A DNA stretch of 64,000 nucleotides from an uncultured bacterium (GTDB lineage Bacteria; Bacillota; Clostridia; Lachnospirales; Lachnospiraceae). Within the stretch, counting starts at the first letter, position 1. Each line of letters starts with the position of its first letter. A program made the translations under genes and the position numbers. Shown piece by piece: positions 16,739-25,565 of the stretch. The stretch lies in assembly GCA_947647735.1 (NCBI GenBank), contig CANSLJ010000008.1, positions 62,001 to 126,000 of the forward strand, in the 5' to 3' direction. The notes beneath the pieces are model-generated. The model ran no database searches, was not told the origin of the DNA, and saw only the letters and a program-made list of their open reading frames with translations.

Positions 16739-16870
16739 TTTGATATTATCAAATTGATTATATTATAAATAAGAACATAAGTTATGTCAATACAAACTTT
16801 CATTTTAATCAAAAAAATAACCGCCCTCGTCACAGTACGGTTATTTTCTAATTATTGAATATAATCAAAT
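16739..16870 (-). promoter_or_regulatory. Consensus promoter and operator-like palindromes of the NADAR operon
   Basis: On the minus strand TTGACA (16790-16785), 17 bases, TATAAT (16767-16762), a perfect consensus. The palindrome TTTGATATTATCAAA (16739-16753) sits at the expected transcript start. A related sequence, TTGAATATAATCAAA, lies at 16855-16869. Both are followed by the same TTG. A repressor could bind both. Confidence 0.7.
16814..16847. terminator. Terminator-like hairpin
   Basis: AAAATAACCG (16814-16823) pairs with CGGTTATTTT (16838-16847), with an A-run on one side and T-rich sequence on the other. It can end the leftward hisS-aspS transcript. Confidence 0.6.
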
Positions 16871-17050
16871 TGGACTACCGCTTGCTATACGGGTAGTACC
16901 TTCAAAAAATCAGGATGTTTTTCTATAAACTATTCTAAATGAATCATCCCATATTGTCAATAAAATTCCACTCTCAAATTATAATATGAAACTTCTAAGT
17001 AAAACATGACAATATAAAAAACATAATATCTGATACTTCTTAACAAACTC

Positions 17051-17401
17051 CTACCGCTTCTTCTTATAATGCCCGATCTCAACCCCCGGAAAATGCTCCT
17101 TGAGATGATCCAGCACCTCCTGCGCATCCTCCGGATGCTCCATCCGTAGCTTATGCGTCTTTCCCTGCCGATCCACCAACATCAGATAATGCTCCGTCAG
17201 GGGAAACTCCCCGACCTCACCGCTCTCTATACGCAGATATGCCTTTTCTATCTCCTCATAGGCGATCGCGTTTATCCTGATAAAATAGCGGTAAAACAAA
17301 AAGTGCTCCCCCAGACGGGCCTCCGCAGTCTTTTTTCCTTTTTGAAATTCCTCCCGGAGCGCCTCCTCCGAAGCGCTCCCGGCAAGTATTTTAATCTTCA
17401 T
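17051..17401 (-). CDS. Uncharacterised 116-residue protein
   Basis: A soluble protein rich in charged residues. The pattern FLFYRYFIRINAIAYEEIEKAYLRIESGE followed by MLVDRQGKTHKLRM suggests alternating strands like the bacterial PH-like (YcxB-type) fold, but this is a weak impression. No family is recognised with confidence. ATG 17401 has only a weak GGGA upstream. It is 137 bases downstream of aspS in the same direction. That gap contains GAAATCTC/GAGATTTC and CGTGAATTCACG inverted repeats. Confidence 0.55.
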   Translation of the reverse strand: MKIKILAGSASEEALREEFQKGKKTAEARLGEHFLFYRYFIRINAIAYEEIEKAYLRIESGEVGEFPLTEHYLMLVDRQGKTHKLRMEHPEDAQEVLDHLKEHFPGVEIGHYKKKR

Positions 17402-17538
17402 ATTTTAGTCCCGCGAAATCTCTTCTGCCCACTTCCTCTGAGCTTACATTCACAGCTGTCTGAAATACGACATCTGTAAATGAAGCTGTGCGCCTTCGAG
17501 ATTTCACTGTTTTTCCAGTCCCGTGAATTCACGATTTT

Positions 17539-19335
17539 TTATTCAGCAGCCTCTTCCTTCACGATCGCGATCCCCAGCTCCTCAAGCTGTGCTTCATCCA
17601 CCACATTAGGTGTCTCGCACATCAGATCGGAAGCGTCCTTCACCTTCGGGAATGCGATCACTTCCCTGATACTGTCCGCATGTGCCAGCAGCATCACAAA
17701 ACGGTCAACACCGTAAGCTAAGCCCGCATGAGGCGGCACGCCGTACTGGAATGCGCTCAGCAGATAGCCGAACTTCTCCCATGCCTTTTCCTGACCGATG
17801 CCCAGCACCTCGAACATCTTCTCCTGAATATCGTTCTGGTGGATCCTGACGGAGCCGCCGCCCAGTTCCACGCCGTTTAACACGATATCATAAGCCTTCG
17901 CCCGCACTCTGCCGGGATCGGAATCGATATACTGCCAGTCCTCCTCCATCGGCATCGTAAACGGATGATGCATTGCCATAAAACGGTTCTCCTCCTCAGA
18001 CCACTCCAGCAGAGGGAACTCTGTCACCCACAGGAAATTGAACTGGTTCAGATCATATAAACCGAGCTGTTTTCCCAGCTCCAGACGAAGCTGTCCCAAA
18101 ACACCCCAGACGATCGTATTTTTATCCGCCGCAAACAACAGAAGATCCCCGTTCTCACCGCCCATCGCCTGAATCAGAGCTGCCGTCTGTTCCTCCGTCA
18201 AAAACTTTGTAAAGGAGGACTTCACTGCGCCGTCCTCACCGATACACAGGTAAGCCAGCCCCTTCGCACCGCTGCCCTTTGCCATGCCCACCAGCGCATC
18301 GATCTTCTTTCTGGGCATAGCTCCCTGTCCCTTGACATTGATGCCACGCACCGAACCACCGTTTTCCAGTGCGGACGTAAAGACGCCGAAACCGCAGTCC
18401 TTCACTACATCCGACACATCCACCAGTTCCATGCCGAAACGGGTATCCGGTTTATCAGAACCATAGCGGTCCATCGCCTCCTGCCATCTGATCCGGGGCA
18501 GAGGAAGCTGAATATCCATTCCCACAGTCTCCTTACACACATACTGGATCAGACGCTCATTCACATCCAATACGTCCTCCACATCAACGAAAGAAAGCTC
18601 CATATCAGCCTGGGTAAACTCCGGCTGCCTGTCCGCTCTCAAATCCTCATCTCTGAAGCACCTTGCGATCTGGAAATACCGGTCATAGCCGGAACACATA
18701 AGGAGCTGCTTATAAAGCTGAGGGGACTGGGGCAGCGCATAGAAATTGCCCGGATGCACCCTGCTCGGCACAAGATAGTCTCTTGCCCCCTCCGGCGTGG
18801 AACGGCACAGGATCGGCGTCTCGATCTCCAGAAAGCCTTCCTTCGCCATAAACTCCCGCATAGCCGTTACCATTTTGCTTCTCAGTATCAGCTTCTGCTG
18901 CAGATCAGGCCTGCGCAGATCCAGAAATCTGTATTTCAGACGGATCTCTTCCTTTGTCTTGCTCTCCGCCTCAATAGGGAACGGCGGTGTCTCCGCCTCC
19001 GCCAAAATACGCACCTGCTTCGCCCGCACCTCGATCTCTCCGGTAGCAAGGTTCTCATTCACCGCACCGCCTCTTTTTTCAACGGTACCAACCACCGCGA
19101 TCACAAACTCACTGCGCATCTTCTCCGCCTTCGCAAAAGCCTCCGCGCCGCAGTCGCACTCCTCAAAAATAACCTGCAAGATCCCCGAGCGGTCCCGCAG
19201 ATCCACGAAAATAATACCGCCCTTGTTCCTCTGTTTCTGCACCCATCCCATCACGGTAACCGTCTCTCCCACATTCGCTGTGGAAAGCTCCGCACACCGA
19301 TGGCTCCTCTTCAATCCCTGTAATGACTCTGCCAT
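17539..19335 (-). CDS. aspS: Aspartate--tRNA ligase
   Basis: 598 residues, normal length for the bacterial type. It has an N-terminal OB-fold anticodon domain (residues 1-110), class II motif 2 (FRDEDLRADRQPEFTQADME), a GAD insertion domain (about 290-420) and motif 3 (GLAYGVDRFVMLLAHADSIR near the end). It charges tRNA-Asp. AGAGGA precedes ATG 19335. It follows hisS in the same direction, the usual firmicute pair, but the second copy of the nested inverted-repeat element lies between them. Confidence 0.97.
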   Translation of the reverse strand: MAESLQGLKRSHRCAELSTANVGETVTVMGWVQKQRNKGGIIFVDLRDRSGILQVIFEECDCGAEAFAKAEKMRSEFVIAVVGTVEKRGGAVNENLATGEIEVRAKQVRILAEAETPPFPIEAESKTKEEIRLKYRFLDLRRPDLQQKLILRSKMVTAMREFMAKEGFLEIETPILCRSTPEGARDYLVPSRVHPGNFYALPQSPQLYKQLLMCSGYDRYFQIARCFRDEDLRADRQPEFTQADMELSFVDVEDVLDVNERLIQYVCKETVGMDIQLPLPRIRWQEAMDRYGSDKPDTRFGMELVDVSDVVKDCGFGVFTSALENGGSVRGINVKGQGAMPRKKIDALVGMAKGSGAKGLAYLCIGEDGAVKSSFTKFLTEEQTAALIQAMGGENGDLLLFAADKNTIVWGVLGQLRLELGKQLGLYDLNQFNFLWVTEFPLLEWSEEENRFMAMHHPFTMPMEEDWQYIDSDPGRVRAKAYDIVLNGVELGGGSVRIHQNDIQEKMFEVLGIGQEKAWEKFGYLLSAFQYGVPPHAGLAYGVDRFVMLLAHADSIREVIAFPKVKDASDLMCETPNVVDEAQLEELGIAIVKEEAAE

Positions 19336-19425
19336 TTCTTTATCCTCTTTTCTATACTACTCCAAGTATTAAATTTATTTAAATAAACATCTATCTATAT
19401 TCACTATGCTATTAACCAACACACA

Positions 19426-19561
19426 GACCAGATGAAAATTAATTTCTTAAGGAGCCTCTTGAAAAACGCCGGCACTTGGCGAGGTAGTTCACGAGCCTAG
19501 TACCGTTACGCTTTTCACGAAGCGAGAGCGTGGCGACGAAGAAATTAATTTCCTTCTGGTC
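19426..19561. repeat. Nested inverted-repeat element, copy 2
   Basis: Outer arms 19426-19448 and 19539-19561 pair at 21 of 23 positions. The inner hairpin carries GAAAAACGCCGGCACTTGG (from 19461), GAGGTA, CGAGCCTAGTACCG and AAGCG-AGCGTG, the same core as at 6435-6572 in opposite orientation. The arms differ in sequence from copy 1 while pairing is kept. It lies in the hisS-aspS gap. Confidence 0.85.
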
Positions 19562-19569
19562 GTCCGGCT

Positions 19570-20832
19570 CTAATACTTCAAAGCCTCTCTATAAAACTCC
19601 TGAAACTCCGTATACCCCTGCGCCTTCAGCTGTTCCTTCTGAAACTTCTTATTCTTATTCATCCGGGTGACAAGCACCTTTTTCCCTGCGCTCCGCTCTT
19701 CCTGCGCCTGCCTCATCACCTTCGTCATCACATCCGCCGAAACGCCCTTCTCGATCAGGTACGCCGTCTTCTCTGCCGCTCCCGGCACTTTAAATCCGCT
19801 CTCCATCAAAAGCAGGATGATCCGTTCAAAACCGATGGAAAAACCGCAGGCAGGCACATCCTTTCCGGTAAACTTCCCGACCATCTTGTCATAGCGCCCG
19901 CCGCCTCCGCAGCTCCCGCCGAACTCCGGCATGGCGATCTCAAAGATCGTACCTGTATAATAGGACATTCCCCGCACCAGCGTAGGATCAAACACCAGCT
20001 CAAAGAAATCACCCTTGGAAGCATTCACGCTCTCCAGGATCTCCTGAAAACCGCTCCGCACATCCTCCGGCAGATAGTCTTCCAATTTCTCCATCACATA
20101 GGCCGCCTTATCTTCCGCCTCTTCCATCTCCTCAAACAGTTTCAGATAACGATCCGCCACAGCCTCTTCATATCCTGCGGACAACAGTTCACTCCGCACG
20201 CCGGAAAGCCCGATTTTGTCCATCTTATCCAGAATGATAAAGACCTCGTCATAACTTTCCTCCGCAAAACCGCTGTACTTCGCCATCGCCTTCAAGATCT
20301 GCCTGTCGTTGATACGAATCTGGAAGTTCCGAAATCCCAGTTTCCCCAGCGTCGTAGTTGTCGCAAGGATCAGCTCTATCTCCGCCAGATTGGAAGCCTC
20401 ACCGAGGATATCAATATCACACTGCATAAACTGACGGTATCTCCCCCGCTGGGGCCTGTCTGCCCGCCAAACATTGCCCATCTGCAATGCCTTGAAAGGC
20501 GCCGGCAGTTCTCCGCTGTGAGCTGCATAATAGCGGACAAGGGGCACTGTCAGATCATAGCGCAGGCCGCCGTCCACCAGATCCTCCTCTTTCAGATCCC
20601 CTTCCAGCTTCAGCTTTTCTCCTCTCTTTAAGATCTTAAAGATCAGTTTTTCGTTTTCTCCGCCCGCCTTACAGTTCAGATTCTCCAGATGCTCCACAGC
20701 CGGTGTCTCCATCGAGGTAAACCCGAAACTGCCATAAGTATCCTTGATCACGCCCATCACATAATCCCGGATCTCCATCTCCTCAGGCAGAATATCTTTC
20801 ATGCCGGTTACCGGTTTTTTACTTAATGCCAT
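19570..20832 (-). CDS. hisS: Histidine--tRNA ligase
   Basis: A 420-residue class II synthetase: KPVTGMKDILPEE at the N-terminus, motif 2 WRADRPQRGRYRQFMQCDID, HisRS motif LVRGMSYYTGTIFE, and motif 3 (CGFSIGFERIILLL). A short anticodon-binding domain closes the protein. GGGAG precedes ATG 20832. It lies upstream of aspS. No clear T-box leader is visible in the 235 bases before it, which are shared with the divergent degV gene. Confidence 0.97.
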   Translation of the reverse strand: MALSKKPVTGMKDILPEEMEIRDYVMGVIKDTYGSFGFTSMETPAVEHLENLNCKAGGENEKLIFKILKRGEKLKLEGDLKEEDLVDGGLRYDLTVPLVRYYAAHSGELPAPFKALQMGNVWRADRPQRGRYRQFMQCDIDILGEASNLAEIELILATTTTLGKLGFRNFQIRINDRQILKAMAKYSGFAEESYDEVFIILDKMDKIGLSGVRSELLSAGYEEAVADRYLKLFEEMEEAEDKAAYVMEKLEDYLPEDVRSGFQEILESVNASKGDFFELVFDPTLVRGMSYYTGTIFEIAMPEFGGSCGGGGRYDKMVGKFTGKDVPACGFSIGFERIILLLMESGFKVPGAAEKTAYLIEKGVSADVMTKVMRQAQEERSAGKKVLVTRMNKNKKFQKEQLKAQGYTEFQEFYREALKY

Positions 20833-21006
20833 AACTTTTCTCCCTGTATTTTATTCCCGCAAGAACAGATCCGTAAATGATTCACTCGTACCATTGTTCC
20901 ACACTGCGGGGATATTTAACTTGACAACTTATCTTACAATGATTTTCCCCACATTTCAACTCCTCCAAAGAAAAAAGCAAAAATTATGTTACAATATTCC
21001 ATAATG

Positions 21007-21015
21007 TGGTATAAT
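21007..21015 (+). promoter_or_regulatory. Extended -10 promoter of degV
   Basis: TGGTATAAT (21007-21015) is an extended -10 element 53 bases before the start codon. The -35 (about TGTTAC, 20987-20992) is poor, as expected for this promoter type. Confidence 0.6.
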
Positions 21016-21067
21016 GAATTAATTTACGTAGTTTTAATTTCTACTTATTGAAAAGGAGCGATCTCAT

Positions 21068-21970
21068 ATGCGCGAAACATTCCATATTATCAGTGACGGT
21101 TCCTGTGATCTGCCCATGGAACTGACTCAGGAAAAAAATATTACGGTAGTCCCGTTTTATGTATCTTTTGATGATGAACATTATTTAAAGGAAAATATAG
21201 ATATCGATATCCGGGATTTTTATCAGCAGATGGTTGACAAAAAGGGAGTCTATCCCAAATCCTCCATGCCCTCTGTGCAGGATTATGAGGATGCCTTCCT
21301 GCCTTTTGTAAAAGCGGGCACTCCTGTGATCTGCATCTGCATCACCACAAAATTCAGCGGTTCCATGCAGTCCGCCCTGAACGCCAGATCCATGATACTG
21401 GAAAACTATCCTCAGGCGGAGATCACCGTGATAGACGCCACCATCAACACCGTCCTGCAGGGACAATATGTTCTGGAAGCGGCATCTCTCCGGGATGCCG
21501 GCTGGGGCTATCAGGAGACCATCGCCCGGCTCGAAGAGATCAAAAGCACCGGCAGGATCTTTTTTACCGTAGGAAACATGGAATATTTAAAACACGGCGG
21601 CAGGATCGGAAAAGTGGCGGCACTTGCCGGCAGCGTTCTGGATATCCGCCCTGTGATCACCTTAAAAGAGGGCGAGATCTTCCCCTCCGGACTTGACCGG
21701 GGCAGAAAACGCACCACACAGAAAGCACTGGAACTTCTGCTTTCCTATTTAAAGGAGAGCAGACTGGGAAGCGAATGCTACAGCATCGCTGTCGGATACG
21801 GCTATGATATCAAAGAAGGTATGACCTTCCGCGACCATGCCCTGTCTGTACTGAAAGAAAAAGGGTATCAGATAGAAGAGATACCGATGTACCAGATCGG
21901 CGCCACCATCGGCGTGCATACCGGTCCCTATCCGCTGGGCTTTGGTATCATCGAAAAAGGAATCCACTGA
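21068..21970 (+). CDS. DegV family fatty-acid-binding protein
   Basis: A 300-residue DegV/FakB-type protein: N-terminal ISDGSCDLP, a KSSMPSVQDY loop, the TTKFSGSMQSA lipid-binding motif, HGGRIGKVAALAGSVLDIRPV and a C-terminal GATIGVHTGPYPLGFG. Family members bind a fatty acid and present it to a FakA kinase for incorporation into phospholipid. No fakA is in the window. AAGGAG lies nine bases before ATG 21068. It stands alone, convergent with psd. Confidence 0.9.
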   Translation: MRETFHIISDGSCDLPMELTQEKNITVVPFYVSFDDEHYLKENIDIDIRDFYQQMVDKKGVYPKSSMPSVQDYEDAFLPFVKAGTPVICICITTKFSGSMQSALNARSMILENYPQAEITVIDATINTVLQGQYVLEAASLRDAGWGYQETIARLEEIKSTGRIFFTVGNMEYLKHGGRIGKVAALAGSVLDIRPVITLKEGEIFPSGLDRGRKRTTQKALELLLSYLKESRLGSECYSIAVGYGYDIKEGMTFRDHALSVLKEKGYQIEEIPMYQIGATIGVHTGPYPLGFGIIEKGIH

Positions 21971-22018
21971 TCTGTCCTGTGGCCCCAGGATATACGCACC
22001 TGCCGGAAAGAAACCCGC

Positions 22019-22855
22019 TCACCCTTCCTGTAATCGTGCGATGGATTCCCCTCTGCCTACCGGTATCTCCTCATCGCTGCCATCTCTTTGATACAATGCC
22101 TCATTGATACGGACAGCATCCTTTTGAAACAATAGGATGACCGTGGAACCGCCGAACTCAAACCATCCCTTCTCATCGCCCTTCAGCACGTCCCTCTCCT
22201 CCGGCGGCAACGGACGGTTTTTGATCTTCCCCACCAGCAGTGCGCCTATCTCCATCTGAATCACCATTCCCGGACCTGCTGTCCTAATCACCTGATATTC
22301 CCTGCAATTCTGCACAAATACCGGCACTGTCTCCAGCGCAACGGGCCTGACACAGTGGAGCTTCCCCTGTATTTTCCGGGAACGGACGACCTGACCGTCC
22401 GCCGCATAACAATATCTGTGATAATTGGCAGGCGTCAGACGAAAAATGAATGCCTTACCGCCCTGAAAGCGCTCCGCAAGCGCCCGATCCTTCAACAGAT
22501 CCCCCAGAGAATAACAGGTGTTTTTAACCGTAAACACCGTATCTTTTCCAATATCCACTAAAGTCAGCCACCCATCGCAGGGACTGATCACACACGCCGG
22601 CGTCAGATCAAAATACTCCATACTTCTCTTTCTTGTAAAGAATGCATTAAAAGAAGAAAATCCTCCCTCTGGGATCTCTATCCCTCTCATATCGATCTGA
22701 TGCTTTCTGATATAATACGGCACCAGACACTTAGAAGCTTTGGAAGAAAGAAAAATTCCCGCCGCTTTGGAAATTTTCGGCTGCACCAGTATCTTTAATA
22801 CCAGCCGCCCCGGAACTGTCCTGTATAAAAAGCGCAGAAGTAAAGAATCTTTCAT
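22019..22855 (-). CDS. psd: Phosphatidylserine decarboxylase
   Basis: 278 residues. The self-cleavage site is WFEFGGSTV near residue 245, a GST in place of the common LGST; cleavage before the serine yields the pyruvoyl cofactor. The conserved FNAFFTRK, SPCDG and LTPANYHRY motifs are present. It makes phosphatidylethanolamine. The frame opens at GTG 22867, but ATG 22855 overlaps the pssA stop as ATGA and has GGTGGGG upstream, so it is preferred. It is the last gene of a three-gene membrane-lipid operon. Confidence 0.93.
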   Translation of the reverse strand: MKDSLLLRFLYRTVPGRLVLKILVQPKISKAAGIFLSSKASKCLVPYYIRKHQIDMRGIEIPEGGFSSFNAFFTRKRSMEYFDLTPACVISPCDGWLTLVDIGKDTVFTVKNTCYSLGDLLKDRALAERFQGGKAFIFRLTPANYHRYCYAADGQVVRSRKIQGKLHCVRPVALETVPVFVQNCREYQVIRTAGPGMVIQMEIGALLVGKIKNRPLPPEERDVLKGDEKGWFEFGGSTVILLFQKDAVRINEALYQRDGSDEEIPVGRGESIARLQEG

Positions 22856-23508
22856 ATCAATCCCCACCCCATAAAATGTATCATCCCCAGTATTTCAAAA
22901 ATGCCGGCTATGATGATACATACCTTTCCTGCCAGCCCCGGCTTTTTGATCTCAACCGGTGAAAGAAATCCTGCACCCATCAAGATCAGCAGTGCCGGAA
23001 AACAGATGGTATTTCCATGCAGACGATTGTCATACAACATATAAACCACGGGCAGCAGGATCGCTATTGTCGTGACAGGAACCCCTAAATAACTCTTCCG
23101 CTTTTCCGAAGTTCCCCGCTGCCGCTCCTCCTCCAGCACATTAAAATAGGCCAGACGGATCAATGCACACAGAACAAACAGGGAAGATATCACACCCACC
23201 GCAGGATTTTTATCGGAGATCATATATACAAAAATACCGGGAAGAACGCCGAAACTGATCAGATCACTCAAGGAATCAATCTGGATCCCGAATTTTTTCT
23301 CACTTTCTGTTCTATCTTTGGTGGAAGCCACCGCCCCGTCGAACATATCGCATATGCCCGCCATCATCAGACAGAATACCGCTTCCCAGTAATTCCCGCT
23401 GATCACCCTGAGTATGCCGTAAAAGGCAAACAGCATGCCGCAATATGTAAGTACCACCGTATAATCATAATATCCAAGTGCTTTTCTCTTCATCTCTTTT
23501 GTCTCCAT
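22852..23508 (-). CDS. pssA: CDP-diacylglycerol--serine O-phosphatidyltransferase
   Basis: About 218 residues from ATG 23508. The CDP-alcohol phosphotransferase motif is clear: CDMFDGAVAS, then GIQIDSLSD. Several transmembrane helices follow. It makes phosphatidylserine, the substrate of psd next to it. The open frame begins at TTG 23574 inside the upstream gene, but that start lacks a ribosome binding site. ATG 23493, with GGAG nine bases upstream, is an alternative start. Confidence 0.92.
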   Translation of the reverse strand: METKEMKRKALGYYDYTVVLTYCGMLFAFYGILRVISGNYWEAVFCLMMAGICDMFDGAVASTKDRTESEKKFGIQIDSLSDLISFGVLPGIFVYMISDKNPAVGVISSLFVLCALIRLAYFNVLEEERQRGTSEKRKSYLGVPVTTIAILLPVVYMLYDNRLHGNTICFPALLILMGAGFLSPVEIKKPGLAGKVCIIIAGIFEILGMIHFMGWGLI

Positions 23509-23551
23509 TCCCGTTCTGTATCCGCCTGCACGCTCCACAGGAGAATACTGT

Positions 23552-24109
23552 TTATTTGATAAGCCCGAATACAAGGCTGTACGCTAATATGCACCAGGGC
23601 TTTCCCAATATGATGATCCAGATAAATTTCTTACTGTTCATTTTCATCAGCCCGGAAAAATAACACAGAAAATCATCCGGAAACAATGGCAGCAGCATTG
23701 CGATAAACAAAAATCTGTCATAGGACCTGCTCTTCTCTATCCGTCTGCTCCACTTTTCATACTGTCTCTCGGAAAACATCATAAGTACGATGCGCATCCC
23801 GTATTTTTTTGCCAGAAAGTAGGCGATAACAGAACCCAGACATATCCCGATATAATTACACAAAAAACCTGTCACACTGCCAAACGCAACCGCTCCCGCG
23901 GCACACCCCAGATATCCCGGCAGCACCGGAACCACCACCTGAAACGCCTGAAATGCGGTAAGTATGAGCGGTGCTGCTATCCCGAATCCCTTCATATAGT
24001 TCTGCAGATCCTCCACAGATGTGAACCTCTGCCCCAACAGCTGTTTTGTCAGGATGACGCTTATGACGATAACTCCCAGAATAAACCATGCTTTCATCCT
24101 CTTTCCCAC
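23552..24109 (-). CDS. TVP38/TMEM64 (SNARE-associated/DedA-like) membrane protein
   Basis: About 185 residues from GTG 24109, which has AAAGGAGG nine bases upstream; ATG 24097 is another candidate. The VTT domain is visible: PVLPGYLGCAAGAVAFG, then GSVIAYFLAKKYG, and FLFIAMLLPLFPDDFLCYFSGLMKM. Bacterial relatives (YdjZ, DedA) are proposed lipid flippases or proton-coupled transporters. Leading an operon with pssA and psd, it may help distribute phosphatidylethanolamine across the membrane, which is inference. Confidence 0.85.
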   Translation of the reverse strand: MGKRMKAWFILGVIVISVILTKQLLGQRFTSVEDLQNYMKGFGIAAPLILTAFQAFQVVVPVLPGYLGCAAGAVAFGSVTGFLCNYIGICLGSVIAYFLAKKYGMRIVLMMFSERQYEKWSRRIEKSRSYDRFLFIAMLLPLFPDDFLCYFSGLMKMNSKKFIWIIILGKPWCILAYSLVFGLIK

Positions 24110-24196
24110 ACAGTTTTTCCTCCTTTCTGCCACACAGGTACTTTTTCATAAAATACCCGTATGCTGTCCGAACATTTTCCGTTCCGCAACAGTTAT

Positions 24197-24261
24197 ATTA
24201 TAAACCATAATATAAAACAGCTTTCTTAAATACTCCTTAAGCCATCCTTAACTTTTCTTAT
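24197..24261 (-). promoter_or_regulatory. Activator-type promoter with 11 bp-spaced CTTAA repeats
   Basis: TATAAT (24202-24197, minus strand) lacks a good -35. Immediately upstream, CTTAA occurs at 24225, 24236 and 24247 and CTTAT at 24257 on the plus strand (TTAAG on the minus strand), one helical turn apart. This is the usual site layout for OmpR/PhoB-type regulators. Similar repeats precede the permease/regulator operon. Confidence 0.65.
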
Positions 24262-25565
24262 ACCGCCGAAAACCTGAGCCCTATCCGAAACTTCTCCTCC
24301 TCCTGTATCACATCACATTTTCCGCCCATCGCCTCCATCATCATCCTGATGTTTCTGATGCCTATATTGTATCCTCCTGTATTTCTACTTTCTCTCAGAC
24401 ATAAATTCTCACAATAGACGCATACTTCCCCTACCGGATACGCATCCCAGATCAGGACTGGCGCCTCTCTATCCGCATATTTTAATACATTGGAGGAAAT
24501 ATTGTCAAATATCCTCACCAGATACTCCTCACAGACGCGGATCTGTCCGCTCTTCCACTGCATCTCTGTCTTTACCTTCCAACCCTGCTCCTCCAGATAT
24601 TGACACATATCCGATAATTCATCATACAGCGCACCCGCCAGCGGCTTATACCGTGCCGGCACATACCTGTTCTCCGCCGCCTGAACCGAATAGGCGAGGA
24701 GCCCGTCCGAGAGATTTTTCATATACTGGACCTTTTTCATGATCTTATCCAGATAAATCTCTCTGCCTTTTTCCCCCTCGTATTTCCCGCTTTTTAAGAT
24801 TTCCGCATACAGTAATACCGATGTGAGCGGCGTCCTCAGATCATGGGATATTTCTGTCACCAGTTCCTGATTGCTCTTTGTCAGGTATTCCACCTCCTCG
24901 ATCTGGCTGCGGAAAGATACCTTCATCGCGTTCAGTCCCCTTGCCAGATCCGCAAGCTCATCATTCCCCTGCACCTGCACCTCATGCTCCAGATTACCGC
25001 CTTCCAGAATCTCAATATCCCTGCTCAGCCTGTTGATATACAGGATCTTCTTCCGGATTCCAAACATGGTGAGCATTAAAAACAAGGCGACAGAAATGAC
25101 GATATCCATGATCAGCACGATCGTATAAGTATTATAAAAATACATTCCCACGATATACACCCGCGCTGTCCCGTCCGTAAATTCGATGAAATAACTGCTC
25201 TCGGGGACATAAAAAGAAACATCTTGCTCCATCTGTCCCCACTCTGCATATCCCCCGGAAGAATATATCCATTTATTATCTTTTTCTATTTCTATATATA
25301 TCAGTCTGTTCTCATCCACCCACCCGTCCAGCTTTCCCGGCTCTTCGGATGAGATATTTTGCTCTGTTATATATTCCTGTAAGCTGGCTATATATTTTTT
25401 GTCAAAATTCCGTATTACTTCCCTGTCCTCATAGTACCTGTCTATCCATCCCTCTGCCACATAGGCGCTAAACATAAAAAACAGGAGGCTGACGATCCCT
25501 GCCACAAAAAGAAGCAGTATCCACTCGAGATAAAGCGACCTTCGTTTTTCATTTTTCCCCTTCAA
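24258..25565 (-). CDS. Two-component sensor histidine kinase
   Basis: About 435 residues. A transmembrane helix near the N-terminus, an extracytoplasmic domain of about 110 residues, a second helix (IVLIMDIVISVALFLML), a HAMP linker, the HisKA box EISHDLRTPLTSVLLYAEIL and an ATPase domain with DNISSNVLKYA as N-box. The G-boxes are short, with INIGIRNIRM-like sequence at the end. Preferred start TTG 25565 has AAAGGGG seven bases upstream; ATG 25616 lacks one. It overlaps the response regulator gene by 17 bases. Confidence 0.88.
   Translation of the reverse strand: MKGKNEKRRSLYLEWILLLFVAGIVSLLFFMFSAYVAEGWIDRYYEDREVIRNFDKKYIASLQEYITEQNISSEEPGKLDGWVDENRLIYIEIEKDNKWIYSSGGYAEWGQMEQDVSFYVPESSYFIEFTDGTARVYIVGMYFYNTYTIVLIMDIVISVALFLMLTMFGIRKKILYINRLSRDIEILEGGNLEHEVQVQGNDELADLARGLNAMKVSFRSQIEEVEYLTKSNQELVTEISHDLRTPLTSVLLYAEILKSGKYEGEKGREIYLDKIMKKVQYMKNLSDGLLAYSVQAAENRYVPARYKPLAGALYDELSDMCQYLEEQGWKVKTEMQWKSGQIRVCEEYLVRIFDNISSNVLKYADREAPVLIWDAYPVGEVCVYCENLCLRESRNTGGYNIGIRNIRMMMEAMGGKCDVIQEEEKFRIGLRFSAV

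Larger units (their letters stand above)
16657..17050. other. 394-base gene-free AT-rich region
   Basis: It holds the NADAR promoter and palindromes, one terminator-like hairpin (16814-16847) and a second inverted repeat (ACTACC/GGTAGT near 16874-16897). No credible gene is seen in the remainder. Confidence 0.6.

Noticed and set aside
20833-21067. T-box leader or leader peptide (MWGKSL from 20954) upstream of hisS
   Set aside because: No recognisable T-box antiterminator sequence, specifier loop or terminator was found, and the six-codon frame contains no histidine although it has a good ribosome binding site.
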